A DNA stretch of 15,456 nt from Hemicentrotus pulcherrimus (GCA_003118195.1 BEXV01005250.1:3395-18850); one strand, 5' to 3'; shown: positions 1 through 8,460, counted from the stretch's first letter. The notes: generated by a model from the sequence alone, not told the origin. Numbers and translations: made by a program.

Positions 1-63
1 ATTAATTTAATTGAGGAACTTTACATTAATCTTGATCTAAGAAGACACACACGAACGAACGTT
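1..63 (-). mobile_element. 3' tail of a non-LTR retrotransposon or SINE, minus strand
   Basis: The first 60 bases are a diverged inverted copy of 10033-10111. Both share AGGAACTTTACAT and CACGAACGAACG (as read on the + strand here), and both end in an ATTAA-rich tail. An A/T-rich pentamer tail next to a conserved unique stretch is typical of the 3' end of a LINE or SINE. The element may continue beyond 63 but I cannot define its 5' limit. Confidence 0.5.
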
Positions 64-265
64 CAGCTAGAGCAACCAAGTTAAACTGTGGTAGTGCATG
101 CCTACATGTAGGCTTTACTACCAGCGCACTTTTACGTGTATTACGGCGAAACTGGCCAGGCTAGCGTGTAAAAAAAATATTCGCTGCCGGTCAATATGGT
201 TATACAGTAAACCAATGAACAAATATTTTAGCCCGTCAATGGCAAAATGCGTGTTAAACTAGTAT

Positions 266-431
266 AGTATTAATGACTGCTTTGAGAGAAATAGTTGTTT
301 TTATACGCTCAAGGGAAGGTTAAAATTGTGCTTTTTCCCCGAGGCATGCCGAGGGAAATAGCCCAATTGTAACCTTCCCGAGAGCGTATAAAAACAACTA
401 TTTCTCGAATATTAAGGCAGTCATTAATACT
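266..431. mobile_element. Fold-back element (MITE-like), 166 bp
   Basis: Two arms of about 63-68 bases (266-328 and 364-431) are near-perfect reverse complements; both outer ends read AGTATTAATGACTGC when read inward. The arms share GAGAAATAGTTGTTTTTAT and GGGAAGGTTA. The loop carries a GGCATGCC palindrome. No coding capacity. No clear target duplication is visible. Confidence 0.85.
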
Positions 432-782
432 TTTATATGCCGAAAAAAGAGTCAACTTATGACACCATCTTGGCCTTTCTCTAGTGTATCTGCACGGTTG
501 TTTTATAAGAGTGTATCTGTGAGAGTAGACTAGATCTAGATTCTAGTCTAAGCAAGATATTTTTACAATTTTGGGGTGGGCCGGCCCTGTGGGGAATATG
601 GAGAAAAACCTCCGCTTTCATATAACATCTAACTTATTGAGTATCACCTTCAGGATCACGAGCAATATCAGTTTGAATCTCACTTTGATAATTAAAAGAT
701 CGACCGATGCATCGACCAGTGGCAGTGCGCAGTGCATAAAAGTACGGTGTTTGCAATCTCTATGAGGATTCTATTTTTAGCA
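432..782. other. Stretch without a recognised gene
   Basis: Apart from the CTAG-rich patch at 529-550 there is an open stretch from 571 to 765 of 64 codons starting with ATG or an alternative codon. It shows no domain, no splice signals and no composition change, so I do not call it a gene. Confidence 0.5.
529..550. repeat. CTAG-rich palindromic patch
   Basis: TAGACTAGATCTAGATTCTA: overlapping AGATCT and TCTAGA hexamers. Same composition as 783-850 and 2198-2399. Confidence 0.6.
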
Positions 783-850
783 CTAGTCTAGATCTACTAG
801 GTCTAGGCCTAGATCTAGATCTAATCTAGATCTAGATCTACTAGATCTAT
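783..850. repeat. Tandem AGATCT/TCTAGA hexamer array
   Basis: A run of CTAGAT-type hexamers with CTAG at almost every step, interrupted by GGCCTAG and CTAAT. It is nearly self-complementary throughout, so either strand could fold on itself. Simple tandem expansion is the likely origin. Confidence 0.8.
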
Positions 851-881
851 TTTTAATATATTTATGGACAATTTTACGTAC

Positions 882-1002
882 CTTTTTTTGGTGTCCTTGC
901 TGCCAGCAAGTCTTGCATCTGATCATCATCAAAAAGTTGAAATCTTGGGAGAGTTTCTTCAGCCAATTTTGCCTTATTTGCCGTAACCGTGCGCTGTACG
1001 AG
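882..1002 (-). CDS. Possible exon fragment of a recombinase-like or other repeat-encoded gene, minus strand
   Basis: On the minus strand a TTTAG acceptor at 1004/1003 is followed by 40 open codons ending at AAAAAAG|GTACGT (donor at 881/880). The peptide includes TANKAKLAEETLPRFQLFD followed by DDQMQDLLAARTPKK. It has the look of a real protein: balanced composition and an amphipathic helix. It recalls the segment that opens Crypton-derived tyrosine-recombinase genes (KIAA1958-like), which often read as a short acidic helix followed by a Lys/Thr stretch. That likeness is from memory and weak. Downstream on the minus strand the next exon would have to lie beyond the hexamer array, and none was found, so it may be a relic. 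An alternative acceptor would start it at 993. Confidence 0.35.
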
Positions 1003-1203
1003 CTAAATATAGCGACCAATTCACACCCTAGGCAAACTGTTTGCAGTGTATCGAAAATCTGTCAAACACTGGATGAACAGTGCTGGTTTGACAATGTTTT
1101 TGCAACTTTTAATGCTAGGAAATCCTGTGTAGCCTATATAATTTAAGAGTGTAGGATAGTAAGAGTTTCTTGTTTGCTCTAGATGTCTGATGTGGTTAAT
1201 AAT

Positions 1204-1310
1204 AGTAATATTGACGGCCTAATTCAGGGCAATACGACTTGTCATATATCACCCTCACCTTTAATTCGGGCGATATAAGTCGTATTGCCCAGAAGGCAGT
1301 CAATATTACT
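1204..1310. mobile_element. Fold-back element (MITE-like), 107 bp
   Basis: Arms 1204-1250 and 1272-1310 are reverse complements sharing AGTAATATTGAC at the ends and GGGCAATACGACTT inside. The terminal motif resembles that of the element at 266-431 (AGTA, AT-rich, TGAC, GCC), so the two may belong to one family. Non-coding. Confidence 0.8.
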
Positions 1311-1514
1311 TAGATATTGAAGCCCTTATAAAATGGCACTTCAAAATAATCATCAAGTGCCTCAACCAACTAAAAAGCTCTGATTGACCGGTTTTTACTA
1401 TACTCTTTTCCCCCAATTGACTGCAGTGTTATGAAAACCGTTAGGAAAATAAAAATCGATTTCCAATCATAAATTTCTTGATAATCAGACAGGCGATCGG
1501 CTTGTTAAAGTCAT
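1311..1514. other. Stretch without a recognised gene
   Basis: AT-rich, no exon-like open frame with splice signals, no repeat that recurs elsewhere in the window. Confidence 0.5.
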
Positions 1515-1523
1515 TGGCCCGTA

Positions 1524-1720
1524 TTCTGAAGTCAGGTTTAACTTTAAACCTAGGTTTAAGTCTAGTCTAAGCCTCGCCTAACTCTTAGATTTAAACCTAG
1601 GTTTAACATTGCGTTTCTGAAGTCAGGTTTAACTTAAACCTAAGTTTAAGCCTCGTCTAACTCTGTGGAAATTGTACACATATTTAACCCTGGGGTACAC
1701 CTAGTTTAAGTCTGGCTTAA
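1524..1720. repeat. Left subterminal repeats of the 2.1 kb element
   Basis: Two direct copies about 91 bases apart of GAAGTCAGGTTTAACTT followed by TAAACCTAAGTTTAAG or variants, then TTAAGTCTGGCTTAAG. The units are themselves near-palindromic. Confidence 0.75.
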
Positions 1721-1847
1721 GTCAGGTCTAACTATTTGTTGGATATTCAGAGAAGAAGAAGACACCATTAAAAGGCATTACGACGAATTATTGCAAATAA
1801 TGTGACCGAAGAGACCTCTTGTGGAAGAAAAGAAACCTTTAAAAATC

Positions 1848-1985
1848 ATGGCGACGACAAACAGCGATTTGCACTTTTCGCGTGCGGATGTTGAAAGTTG
1901 GCCTTGCGATTTTATGCATTCAGCAAGTTTGAATATTAATTTGGATACCTCATTTGCTTATAGTAGCCCCATACCTTTAGTTTGA
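1848..1985 (+). other. Short open frame of unknown meaning
   Basis: ATCATGGCG is a good animal initiation context, and 45 codons follow (MATTNSDLHFSRADVESW at the start) before a stop. Codon composition is more protein-like than the surroundings, but nothing is recognised and no donor continues it. It may be a relic of a gene once carried in the 2.1 kb element. Confidence 0.15.
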
Positions 1986-2197
1986 CGTAATGCTCACGCA
2001 GTTTTGAAACTGTGAGTGCAATACACATTTTTGAATGCGTCACAACGTCAACGATGTAAACAAAGGCGAGTTCAAATATAAATTGTAAGGTTGGATTAGA
2101 GTTCAGAGAAAATCCTAGACTTCTAAAGCTAAATCTATATTTGTAAGACAATCATGGATTAGTCTAATTAACAGCCAACGAGCGTATTAAGCCAGAA

Positions 2198-2399
2198 CTC
2201 TAGACCTAGTACTAGAATTTTGGGTAGCATCTAGATCTTAGTTCTACAATTTCTGCCCTAGCCTAGTCTAGACCCTAGGCCTATATGATGATTATGATTA
2301 GGCGCGCCTACTGCCTAACCTAGATATAGACATCTAGTATGATGTAAAAACATCCAGAACATCCTAAAGGTGCGCTAGAGGTCTAGATCTAGACCTAAA
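2198..2399. repeat. CTAG-rich degenerate repeat region
   Basis: CTAG occurs more than a dozen times in 200 bases, including TCTAGACCCTAGGCCT and GGTCTAGATCTAGACC. The latter is a perfect 16-bp palindrome at 2380-2395. It is the same sequence type as 783-850. Confidence 0.65.
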
Positions 2400-3126
2400 T
2401 AAGATTAAAATGACTAAAAGAGAAATGATCACAATTAACTTATTGAGAATAACTAATCCAAAGTCAACATAATTATGGTCGAATTGTAAGCGTTTTTGTT
2501 TAGGACAATGCAATACGTTTTCTAAACCGTGTGTGCGTACGAATGAATGCGCGCACGATCGAATGCATGATATGCGCGCACGGTGACCGAGAAGGGGGTC
2601 GCGTTACCCGACACGTCGGTTCGGATGGGAATGCATTTGTCCTTAAAAAAAAACGCCTAAAAATCAAACAAATGAGCTTCAGCAATGTTGACTTTGAACT
2701 AGTTATTCTGCATCAAGAAGGTGTTTTTTTTAATCATTTTCAGTTTTTCCTTTAGTCATCTAAATCTTATTTAGAGCATTTTTATGACAGTTCTGGAGGT
2801 TTTGACTAATCTGGGCATGCAGAAATTTGTAGAATTAGTTCTAGTTACCGATTTTTTTATTATTATTTATTTATTCGTAAAGATCAATTTCACCTCGATT
2901 CAGACTTTTTCAGCAGTTTTACAATAGATCAAAGGCCGTAAAACAAAACAAAAAATCACGCCATAACGTTCAAGGGTTGCTTCGAAAGAGATTTGTTTGT
3001 GTCGAATATTTTGAATGGAAATTATTAAATTTAAATCCAGCTATAAAAAAGCCTTTATTAGCTACCCTGGAAGATGGGTGAGCTGTACTGAGCATGTGCA
3101 GTAGAAGCAGACTACATCTCCATGGT
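2400..3126. other. Interior of the 2.1 kb element without a recognised gene
   Basis: A GC-richer patch at 2525-2640 contains two TGCGCGCA palindromes and a 74-codon open frame (2531-2755) rich in basic residues with no recognised domain. The rest is AT-rich. Confidence 0.4.
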
Positions 3127-3127
3127 A

Positions 3128-3180
3128 GTTAAACCTTGGCTTAACTTTAAACCTGGGTTTAACTAAACCTGGCTTTCAGA
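3128..3180. repeat. Right inner subterminal repeat of the 2.1 kb element
   Basis: GGCTTAACTTTAAACCTGGG followed by TTTAACTAAACCTGG and CTTTCAGAA. It is a direct copy of 3531-3585 with changes. Confidence 0.7.
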
Positions 3181-3529
3181 AACTGAAATTCTGGCTTGAT
3201 AATTTTCCCTCTCTCTCTATCTTTCTCTCCCTCTATATATATTTTTTATAATTGTTAAATGTAAAGATTATTTGTACTTGCAATAACTGGTTCAACATTT
3301 ATTATTATCCATCTATTATCATTTATTTATATACCGGTATGTATATATCTTTAGGTATGAACAATAATGTTAACTTTATCTTTTATCATTTTTATTGTAC
3401 ATTTATATGATCATTCCTCTTCGTATGCACATTTTATGTAAACATTGCATTATTGGTCCCTGGACTACTGCATTGTACATTTTATATGTTGATATTAATA
3501 AACCGAAATTGAATTGAATTGAATTGAAT
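3181..3529 (+). mobile_element. Truncated 3' end of a non-LTR retrotransposon (LINE, CR1/L2-like) inside the 2.1 kb element
   Basis: A CT/TA-rich low-complexity start is followed by about 280 AT-rich bases, a polyadenylation-type AATAAA at 3497-3502 and a 3' microsatellite of four ATTGA units (3508-3529). LINEs of the CR1/L2 kind end in such short tandem tails and not in poly(A). It sits exactly between two copies of the right subterminal repeat, so it probably inserted there. No reverse-transcriptase coding remains. Confidence 0.5.
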
Positions 3530-3530
3530 A

Positions 3531-3592
3531 GTTAAACACGGGTTTAAAGTTAAACCTGGGTTTAACTAAACCTGACTTCAGAATACGGGCCA
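3531..3592. repeat. Right terminal repeat of the 2.1 kb element
   Basis: Ends with CCTGACTTCAGAATACGGGC followed by CA, the reverse complement of the left end at 1515-1535. Confidence 0.8.
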
Positions 3593-3668
3593 TGGGGTTC
3601 CTGACTGACCTAATGTTTCATAATTATGAATGTTTCAGAATCTGAGACAAAGTTACCCAATCCCTTTA

Positions 3669-3980
3669 ATGATAACAATCTGGAAAAACTGATCTGATCG
3701 ATTCCTTAATTCTCCCAAATATATGATTATAATCTATTAACATTTCAGGTGAATATAAATCGTCACAAAGCAATTAATTGGCTCTATATACCATTTCAGA
3801 CATTTAAGTGTTGACAAAATTTTTAAAGCCTGTTTCATGTGTTATTTTCATTAAAAACGGTTGGGTAAATTCCAAAATTCCGGGTTGGGAGAATTTACTG
3901 TGAGAGTGTTGCACAGATTACACAAATTACGCATTTGTTCATCAACCTTCAACAATGATACCGAGTCACTTTAAAATGAG
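3669..3980. repeat. Interspersed repeat, copy A (partner of 10239-10625)
   Basis: In the same orientation and order as copy B it carries GATCTGATCGATTCCTTAAT, AAATCGTCACAAAGCAAT, TTTTTAAAGCCTGT, GTGTTGCACAG, AAATTACGCA and CAACAATGATACCGAGTCAC. It starts shortly after the right end of the 2.1 kb element. No open frame is shared, so it is either a dispersed non-coding repeat or duplicated intron sequence. Confidence 0.75.
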
Positions 3981-4067
3981 AGTACTTATAGTACTGTCTA
4001 GGTAGGTTGAGCACCCCTGGAATGTATAGTTAACGCTTTGATTATGATGGTGATTTTTATTTAATAA

Positions 4068-4200
4068 CAATGATATCATCATTGTAATTATCATTATTAT
4101 TATTATTGTAATATAATAATGATAATAATAATAATAATGATAATAATAAAAATGATAATAATAATAGTAATAATAATATGATAATAACTATAATTATTAC
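4068..4200. repeat. Imperfect (ATA/ATT)n microsatellite with hairpin potential
   Basis: ATT repeats at about 4092-4106 are followed by a long ATA/GATAATAAT run, so the first part can pair with the second. The minus-strand open frame over it is only the low-complexity translation. Confidence 0.85.
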
Positions 4201-4299
4201 ATTAAAAGTAATTACATACTGTATAACATGACTAAAGCTATTACGACGCCAACGAGTCAAAAGTTACTTCACTCCTATTATTCCCTATATGGTATCTAC

Positions 4300-4329
4300 A
4301 TGTAGGGTAGGTGTAGGGAATTGGAGACC
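4300..4329 (+). repeat. Left terminal inverted repeat
   Basis: Inverted partner of 5725-5754; 29 of 30 positions match. Confidence 0.85.
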
Positions 4330-4779
4330 ACCAAGCTTGAACCCATCACTGTCCGTGTTGGGTCCAATATTTCTATTGCGCCACTTGTGGCCTTTAACAA
4401 TACTTCTGCATATATTTCCAATTCATTTCGAAGACTACAATGCGTTCGTTCTCCGAGAAAATTGGCAAAATTGTCCAAGATAACTAAATTTGATCGTAAC
4501 ATTTTTCTCTGATAAATAAAGCAATTTTCACTGAATGTTGTGGTGTATGCAGATATTTAGGGTGGGTCTTAAAAAGTAGTTTTTAAAGGAAGTTTATAAA
4601 GTGTGCCAACCATCACAGAAAACTTATGGCCATTGTGTGTTGTGAATGTGTGTTGCAATGCACATTATGAATGGTGTCTGATCAGAAATGTGTGTAGGCA
4701 ATTGGGGACACCAGGTCCCAGATGGGGTCGTTGGTTGTGAATGTCGAGTATGCCGAGGACAGTCAATGAACCGAAGCTG

Positions 4780-5280
4780 GTGGGTTAATTGAAGTTTATT
4801 TATTCCACATTTTACTTAAAAAACAGTTTAAATTCCCTTTTTTTTGTACAGGCGTATAAGAGTAGATTTAACCAAAGAAAAAAAATANAATATTTGGCAT
4901 TTATGCTTTATAAAAAAAAAAAATCAAGTATAATGTACAGAAAAAAAGGAACGATATGTCGAAATATATAGATAAGATAGGCAAGGTAAAAAAACGCAAT
5001 GTTAAATGCGGGGAGCCTAAATAAAAGGCATAACTTCTATGTGAATAGGCTCCCGAACTGAGTAACACAATATTTATAGTAGGTCTGAATTTAAAAGTTA
5101 TTATACGAGGCGAAAACGGAGGAGTATAGTATGAGATTCTAGAGACGTTCACGGAGAGTGAATTTGAGAAGAAAAGAAAAATAGAATAAAGGGTAAAGAA
5201 AATAATATAATAATGATAATTAGGAGAAGGTGAACAAGGGAGGAAAGAAGACGAAGAGGAAGACAAAAAAGAGGTGGAAG
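4780..5280 (-). mobile_element. Possible 3' end of a retrotransposon or processed transcript, minus strand
   Basis: Read on the minus strand, a Ser-codon-rich (TCC/TCT) stretch leads into a region with a perfect 9-bp stem (5011-5019 with 5046-5054, GGGAGCCTA/TAGGCTCCC), several T-runs, and finally two overlapping AATAAA signals (complement of 4795-4804). This layout resembles a retrotransposon 3' untranslated region. No reverse transcriptase or endonuclease motif remains, and the minus-strand open frame at 4901-5266 is low complexity (SSSSSSFLPCSPSP). The unresolved base lies at 4888. Confidence 0.3.
5011..5054. repeat. 9-bp stem-loop
   Basis: GGGAGCCTA at 5011-5019 pairs perfectly with TAGGCTCCC at 5046-5054 across a 26-base loop. 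Confidence 0.7.
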
Positions 5281-5335
5281 AAGAAGAGGCAGAAGAAGAA
5301 GAAGAAGAAGAAGAAGAAGAAGAAGAAGAAGAGAA
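5274..5335. repeat. (GAA)n / purine microsatellite
   Basis: More than a dozen AAG/GAA triplets in a row inside a longer purine-rich tract (about 5158-5340). The poly-Leu open frame on the opposite strand is a by-product. Confidence 0.9.
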
Positions 5336-5724
5336 AGCAAATTGAAGAAATCAATGGCATTGTAAAATAACATGTACAGAAATATTTTGGGCCACATTGT
5401 TTTACAATCGTTTCAAAATTACAGTAAGTTCAATGGCTGCAAATATCTCTTTAAAAAAGTGTTTGAACTAACCATAACAATCCCATTTTCATTCAAATTG
5501 TATTTAAAATGTCTTGATTTGTAACTGTCCTTTATTACCTTCACATGTAGGTAATGAGAGACCTTCGGTGATGACGTCATTAATCATTGTTATCTTATTA
5601 ATCAGTTACATCTTGACCACAATTTTGATACCAAATAAAGAGAAGAAGTTACTGAAGAGAATAACAAATTGTCTGTATGTGTAAAATTTTTCATGTTTAT
5701 GTAAATTATGCAAATAAACTTAAG

Positions 5725-5754
5725 GGTCCCCAATTCCCTACACCTACCCTACAT
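5725..5754 (-). repeat. Right terminal inverted repeat
   Basis: Inverted partner of 4300-4329; 29 of 30 positions match. Confidence 0.85.
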
Positions 5755-6162
5755 ACAAAGTACAGTTAGTGTCAATCTACAACATTCAGTAATTCAGTAT
5801 GATATCCGGATAGATTTGATAAAGTCATTGAGGGATCTTTTTACTCTTACAGTACTGATCTAGACAACCCCTCCCTCCCCCCATTTTTTTTAGAATGCAT
5901 TTATTTTAGTACTTGTTGAAATAATCTTTCCTAATTACCTTTAAACATGATAGTTACGATTTGTGTAAAAAGTTTATGTGAAATGCAGGGAATTTATAAA
6001 CCAAAAGGGGATGATAATAGATTTTATAATTGTGTTATTCATTTGTCTATCAATACCTCGCCGAATTTTTATTATCAGTTATGATATAATATTATCTACA
6101 TTATTATCCGTATTATATTAGCCCACAACAATGTTTCTTTTAATTCTCTTTTTTTTATTCAG
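5755..6162. other. Intron sequence upstream of the LRR exon
   Basis: AT-rich, no open frame. A strong pyrimidine tract at 6131-6160 ends in the acceptor CAG of the LRR exon. Confidence 0.6.
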
Positions 6163-7286
6163 GCGAGAAATCTGGGCAGGATAATATTTTGAAGGGTGCT
6201 GCTGGACTGAAGTTACATGTAGTCGAGTGGATGAGCACCGATTACGAGACTCATCTTGAACTAAGACTATGGCATGTCCATTTCCTCCCATATCTCATCT
6301 CCATACTGGCTACATTTTGTCCGGCAGTCGAGCATATCTCCATTGATTTACACTGGATACGTCTACGTACCCACAAGCCCATGCCTATGGGATCTGTCAT
6401 CACAGTTTGCATTAAGTCACTGTATTATCGCGAAACACTCCATGAGGCACTATTGGTTGTCAGTAATTTGTTTCCAAATGCAGAGAGTCTAGATATGCAA
6501 ATGGAGAATTTACGTTCTCCATCCAGTCAAGCATATTTAGCTAAGATCAATTCATCATCATCCTTGAGGGTGCTTAAATTGAGATATGAGAACAGTTACT
6601 TGTATGGTGTAGCTACAGAAAACCTGTTCATGGATATTTCTACCTCCTGTCCAAATATCGTATCACTGGTGTTATCAGGCTTTGGAAGATATCTATCGCA
6701 CAAGTCAAATCGAATTAAATCTTGCCAGATGCCACATCTGACCAACATCCATCTTAAAGTATTTGGAACGAATGATTGTTGCCGATTTGAAACATTACCG
6801 AATGTGCTACATCTAGTTACAAGTCCACGTTTGAAGCTTGTTGAGGCAAAGAAGGTGAAGCTAGGAGGTGCAGAACTTGCCTCTGTTACGTGGTCCCGAA
6901 CATCTGCAGGTTGCGAGCTACAACATAAAGGTGCATCAGCAGTTGTACCCATGGGTTACCTAACGCATCTTGTGTCCAATGAACTCGAAGGAGTTACTGT
7001 CCTGACATTTGACAAGTGCAAGGTTGACATTCTTCAGAGTATCAGTCATCCCCGCATGGCCCAGAGGAAGAGAGTTCGATTCGAGAACTCAAGTTCTTCA
7101 ATGTGGAAAACCCGCTGTCTCAAACTGACATCCACAAACTTTCAAAGATGTATCCTAATGTAAAGGTGACAGTTGAACACGGAAGTCAGGCGTCAAGTGA
7201 AGACTCTAAGCAGGGTACGGGGATGCCTTTCAGCCCAGAGAGGAAGATGTCTCAATCCTCTTCACCCTCCCCAATTCATTCAATAG
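6163..7286 (+). CDS. Internal exon: degenerate leucine-rich repeats of an NLR/PIDD-like protein (contains a frameshift)
   Basis: A pyrimidine-rich tract ending in TTTATTCAG at 6162 is a strong 3' splice site, and AATAG|GTGAGT at 7286/7287 is a strong donor. The first two bases complete a split codon and the reading is then open, starting EKSGQDNILKGAAG. It shows irregular leucine-rich-repeat segments: SLRVLKLRYENS near 6561, MPHLTNIHLKVFG near 6729, VTVLTFDKCKVDILQSIS at about 6990-7045 and IRELKFFNVENPLSQ from 7079. These match the beta-strand/loop pattern of LRRs in animal NLR-type proteins. The last segment is in a different frame: the first frame stops at 7161-7163, while the second is open from 7028 to the donor. 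One missing base near 7065-7085 explains both. After the LRRs comes a Ser/Pro-rich tail (MSQSSSPSPIHSI). The LRR would act as a ligand-sensing or autoinhibitory region. Exact LRR subfamily is not determined. Confidence 0.8.
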
Positions 7287-7727
7287 GTGAGTTTATTAGA
7301 TTATACATGCACTACGTTTGTATTCACAGAGCCAAATTAATAACAGCTTGCTTGCTCACATATACAGGGGTATACTGCAGCGGTTTACCACATTTTTTTT
7401 CCTTTTACCTGTGCTTCACAATTTTGAAAAATTCACATAGAAAAATTAGTGCCCATTAGACCCAATTTGCACTAGGCTGCACATTTATCTACACTTTTCA
7501 TAATAAGTAGGATGAGGAGGGAGGGGCATGTTCAGTCACTTAAAGGGAACTGCAACCCGTATAATACGTTCGTTTGTATGAATGCGGGAACATGAAATAA
7601 AAAGTATAAACGAAAGTGTTAATTTTTTTAGCAAAAAATAAGAACATTATAGGAATGTTTGTATATGAGCTAATTAATTCTATGCGATTTTCAAGTCGGC
7701 AGTTCGATCAGTACTTTGTGACGTAGG
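7287..7727. other. Start of the 3.9 kb intron after the LRR exon
   Basis: The open frame runs past the donor to 7459, but composition becomes AT-rich and unstructured after 7286. No repeat found. Confidence 0.5.
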
Positions 7728-8001
7728 GTAAATTGCCGTTTGTCTACTACCCTATTGGTCTATTTTCACCCAGCCCGTTTACTATCCACATGGTCCAATT
7801 CCCATTTCGTCTAAACCCTAACAAGTCCACTACCCATTCGGCCTATTGTTCATTTAGTTTAAAACTAGTAAGTCTTATTTCAACTTTGTCTGTTGTCCAT
7901 TTCGTCTACTTTTCAAATGGTCTAATAATAAAAAATTATAATCATCAAATAATTATCTAACCATGTGGATAGTAGATGGGCTAGGTCTAAACTGAATTTA
8001 C
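7728..8001. mobile_element. Fold-back element with internal minisatellite, 274 bp
   Basis: GTAAATT at 7728 mirrors AATTTAC at 7995-8001, and CAGCCCGTTTACTATCCACA with TGGT (7771-7794) mirrors 7960-7983 with three or so mismatches. The interior repeats a CCCATTTCGTCTAA-like unit of about 20-25 bases several times. Non-coding. Confidence 0.6.
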
Positions 8002-8026
8002 TAACCTACTCCATTACAACCATTTT

Positions 8027-8460
8027 CTGATATCGGAACGTTACTGGTCCGATGTCATCATTGCGATGTCATAAGTTGTCAGTCCAACGTCTATTTTTTG
8101 AGCACTACCCGACATTCTTGATTCGAACCAAGTTCTGGCATTGGTACGATGTCGGTCCGACATCAGAATTGCGATGTTATAATTTGATCGGATTAATGAC
8201 GTCGATCTAATGTCAATTTCTTGACTATTAACCAACCTACCTGATTCTAACCACTTCATGACATCGGCCCGATGTTGATCCGACGTCAGTTTTTAGACGT
8301 CATAATTTGGTCGGATTAATGATGTCGATCCAACGTCTTTCTAATACCCTTTATCGACCTCCTTGATTCCAACCATTATTCTACATTGGCACAATGTTGG
8401 CCCGACGTTGGTTTGCCGACCGCGATGTCGCCAATAATTGCCGACATCGGCCTGACGTTA
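8027..8460. repeat. Tandem repeat, period about 121 bp, three and a half copies
   Basis: Diverged units begin near 8027, 8132, 8253 and 8375. Each has a GGxCCGATGT/GGTCCGACATC-type palindromic core, then TAATTTGxTCGGATTAATGA (clear in units 2 and 3), and ends near TTGATTC(G/C)AACCA. Unit 2 contains GATGTCGGTCCGACATC, palindromic except at its centre. The first copy is shorter. Confidence 0.75.

Larger units (their letters stand above)
1515..3592. mobile_element. 2.1 kb element with long terminal inverted repeats, probably a non-autonomous DNA transposon
   Basis: The left end reads TGGCCCGTATTCTGAAGTC from 1515 and the right end is its reverse complement, finishing at 3592. Each end has a second, inner copy of the same motif: TTCTGAAGTCAGG at 1524 and again at 1615 on the left; AACTAAACCTG with CTTCAGAA or CTTTCAGAA near 3160 and again near 3560 on the right. 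Between the copies run several TTAAACC(T/C)AGGTTTAA-type palindromes. No transposase is visible. The interior holds CTAG-rich repeats and a retrotransposon tail. No convincing target duplication was found, so the exact borders are uncertain. Confidence 0.65.
4300..5754. mobile_element. 1.45 kb element with 30-bp terminal inverted repeats
   Basis: Left end 4300-4329 begins ATGTAGGGTAGGTGTAGGG and right end 5725-5754 is its reverse complement with one mismatch in 30. Such conserved inverted ends mark a DNA transposon. No transposase is seen between them; the interior carries a minus-strand retrotransposon-like tail and a long GAA tract, so the element is non-autonomous or a shell filled by later insertions. 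No clear target duplication. The superfamily is not recognised. Confidence 0.65.

Noticed and set aside
2531..2755. 74-codon open frame within the 2.1 kb element
   Set aside because: Its N-terminal half comes from TGCGCGCA palindromes and its end from T-rich sequence; no domain seen.
4057..4260. Leucine/isoleucine/asparagine-rich minus-strand open frame
   Set aside because: It is the translation of an ATA/ATT microsatellite.
4289..4512. Overlapping open frames on both strands at 4289-4512
   Set aside because: They include the inverted end of the 1.45 kb element, have no recognisable domain and lack splice signals.
5149..5397. Poly-leucine minus-strand open frame resembling a membrane segment
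   Set aside because: It is the translation of the (GAA)n tract in one frame.
6596..6952. 118-codon open frame on the minus strand
   Set aside because: It lies wholly opposite the LRR exon, has no splice or domain support, and the + strand reading there shows clear LRR segments.
8105..8131. Possible tRNA box B (reverse complement of TTGATTCGAACCA)
   Set aside because: The motif recurs as TTGATTC-AACCA at the unit borders of the tandem repeat; there is no matching box A or cloverleaf.
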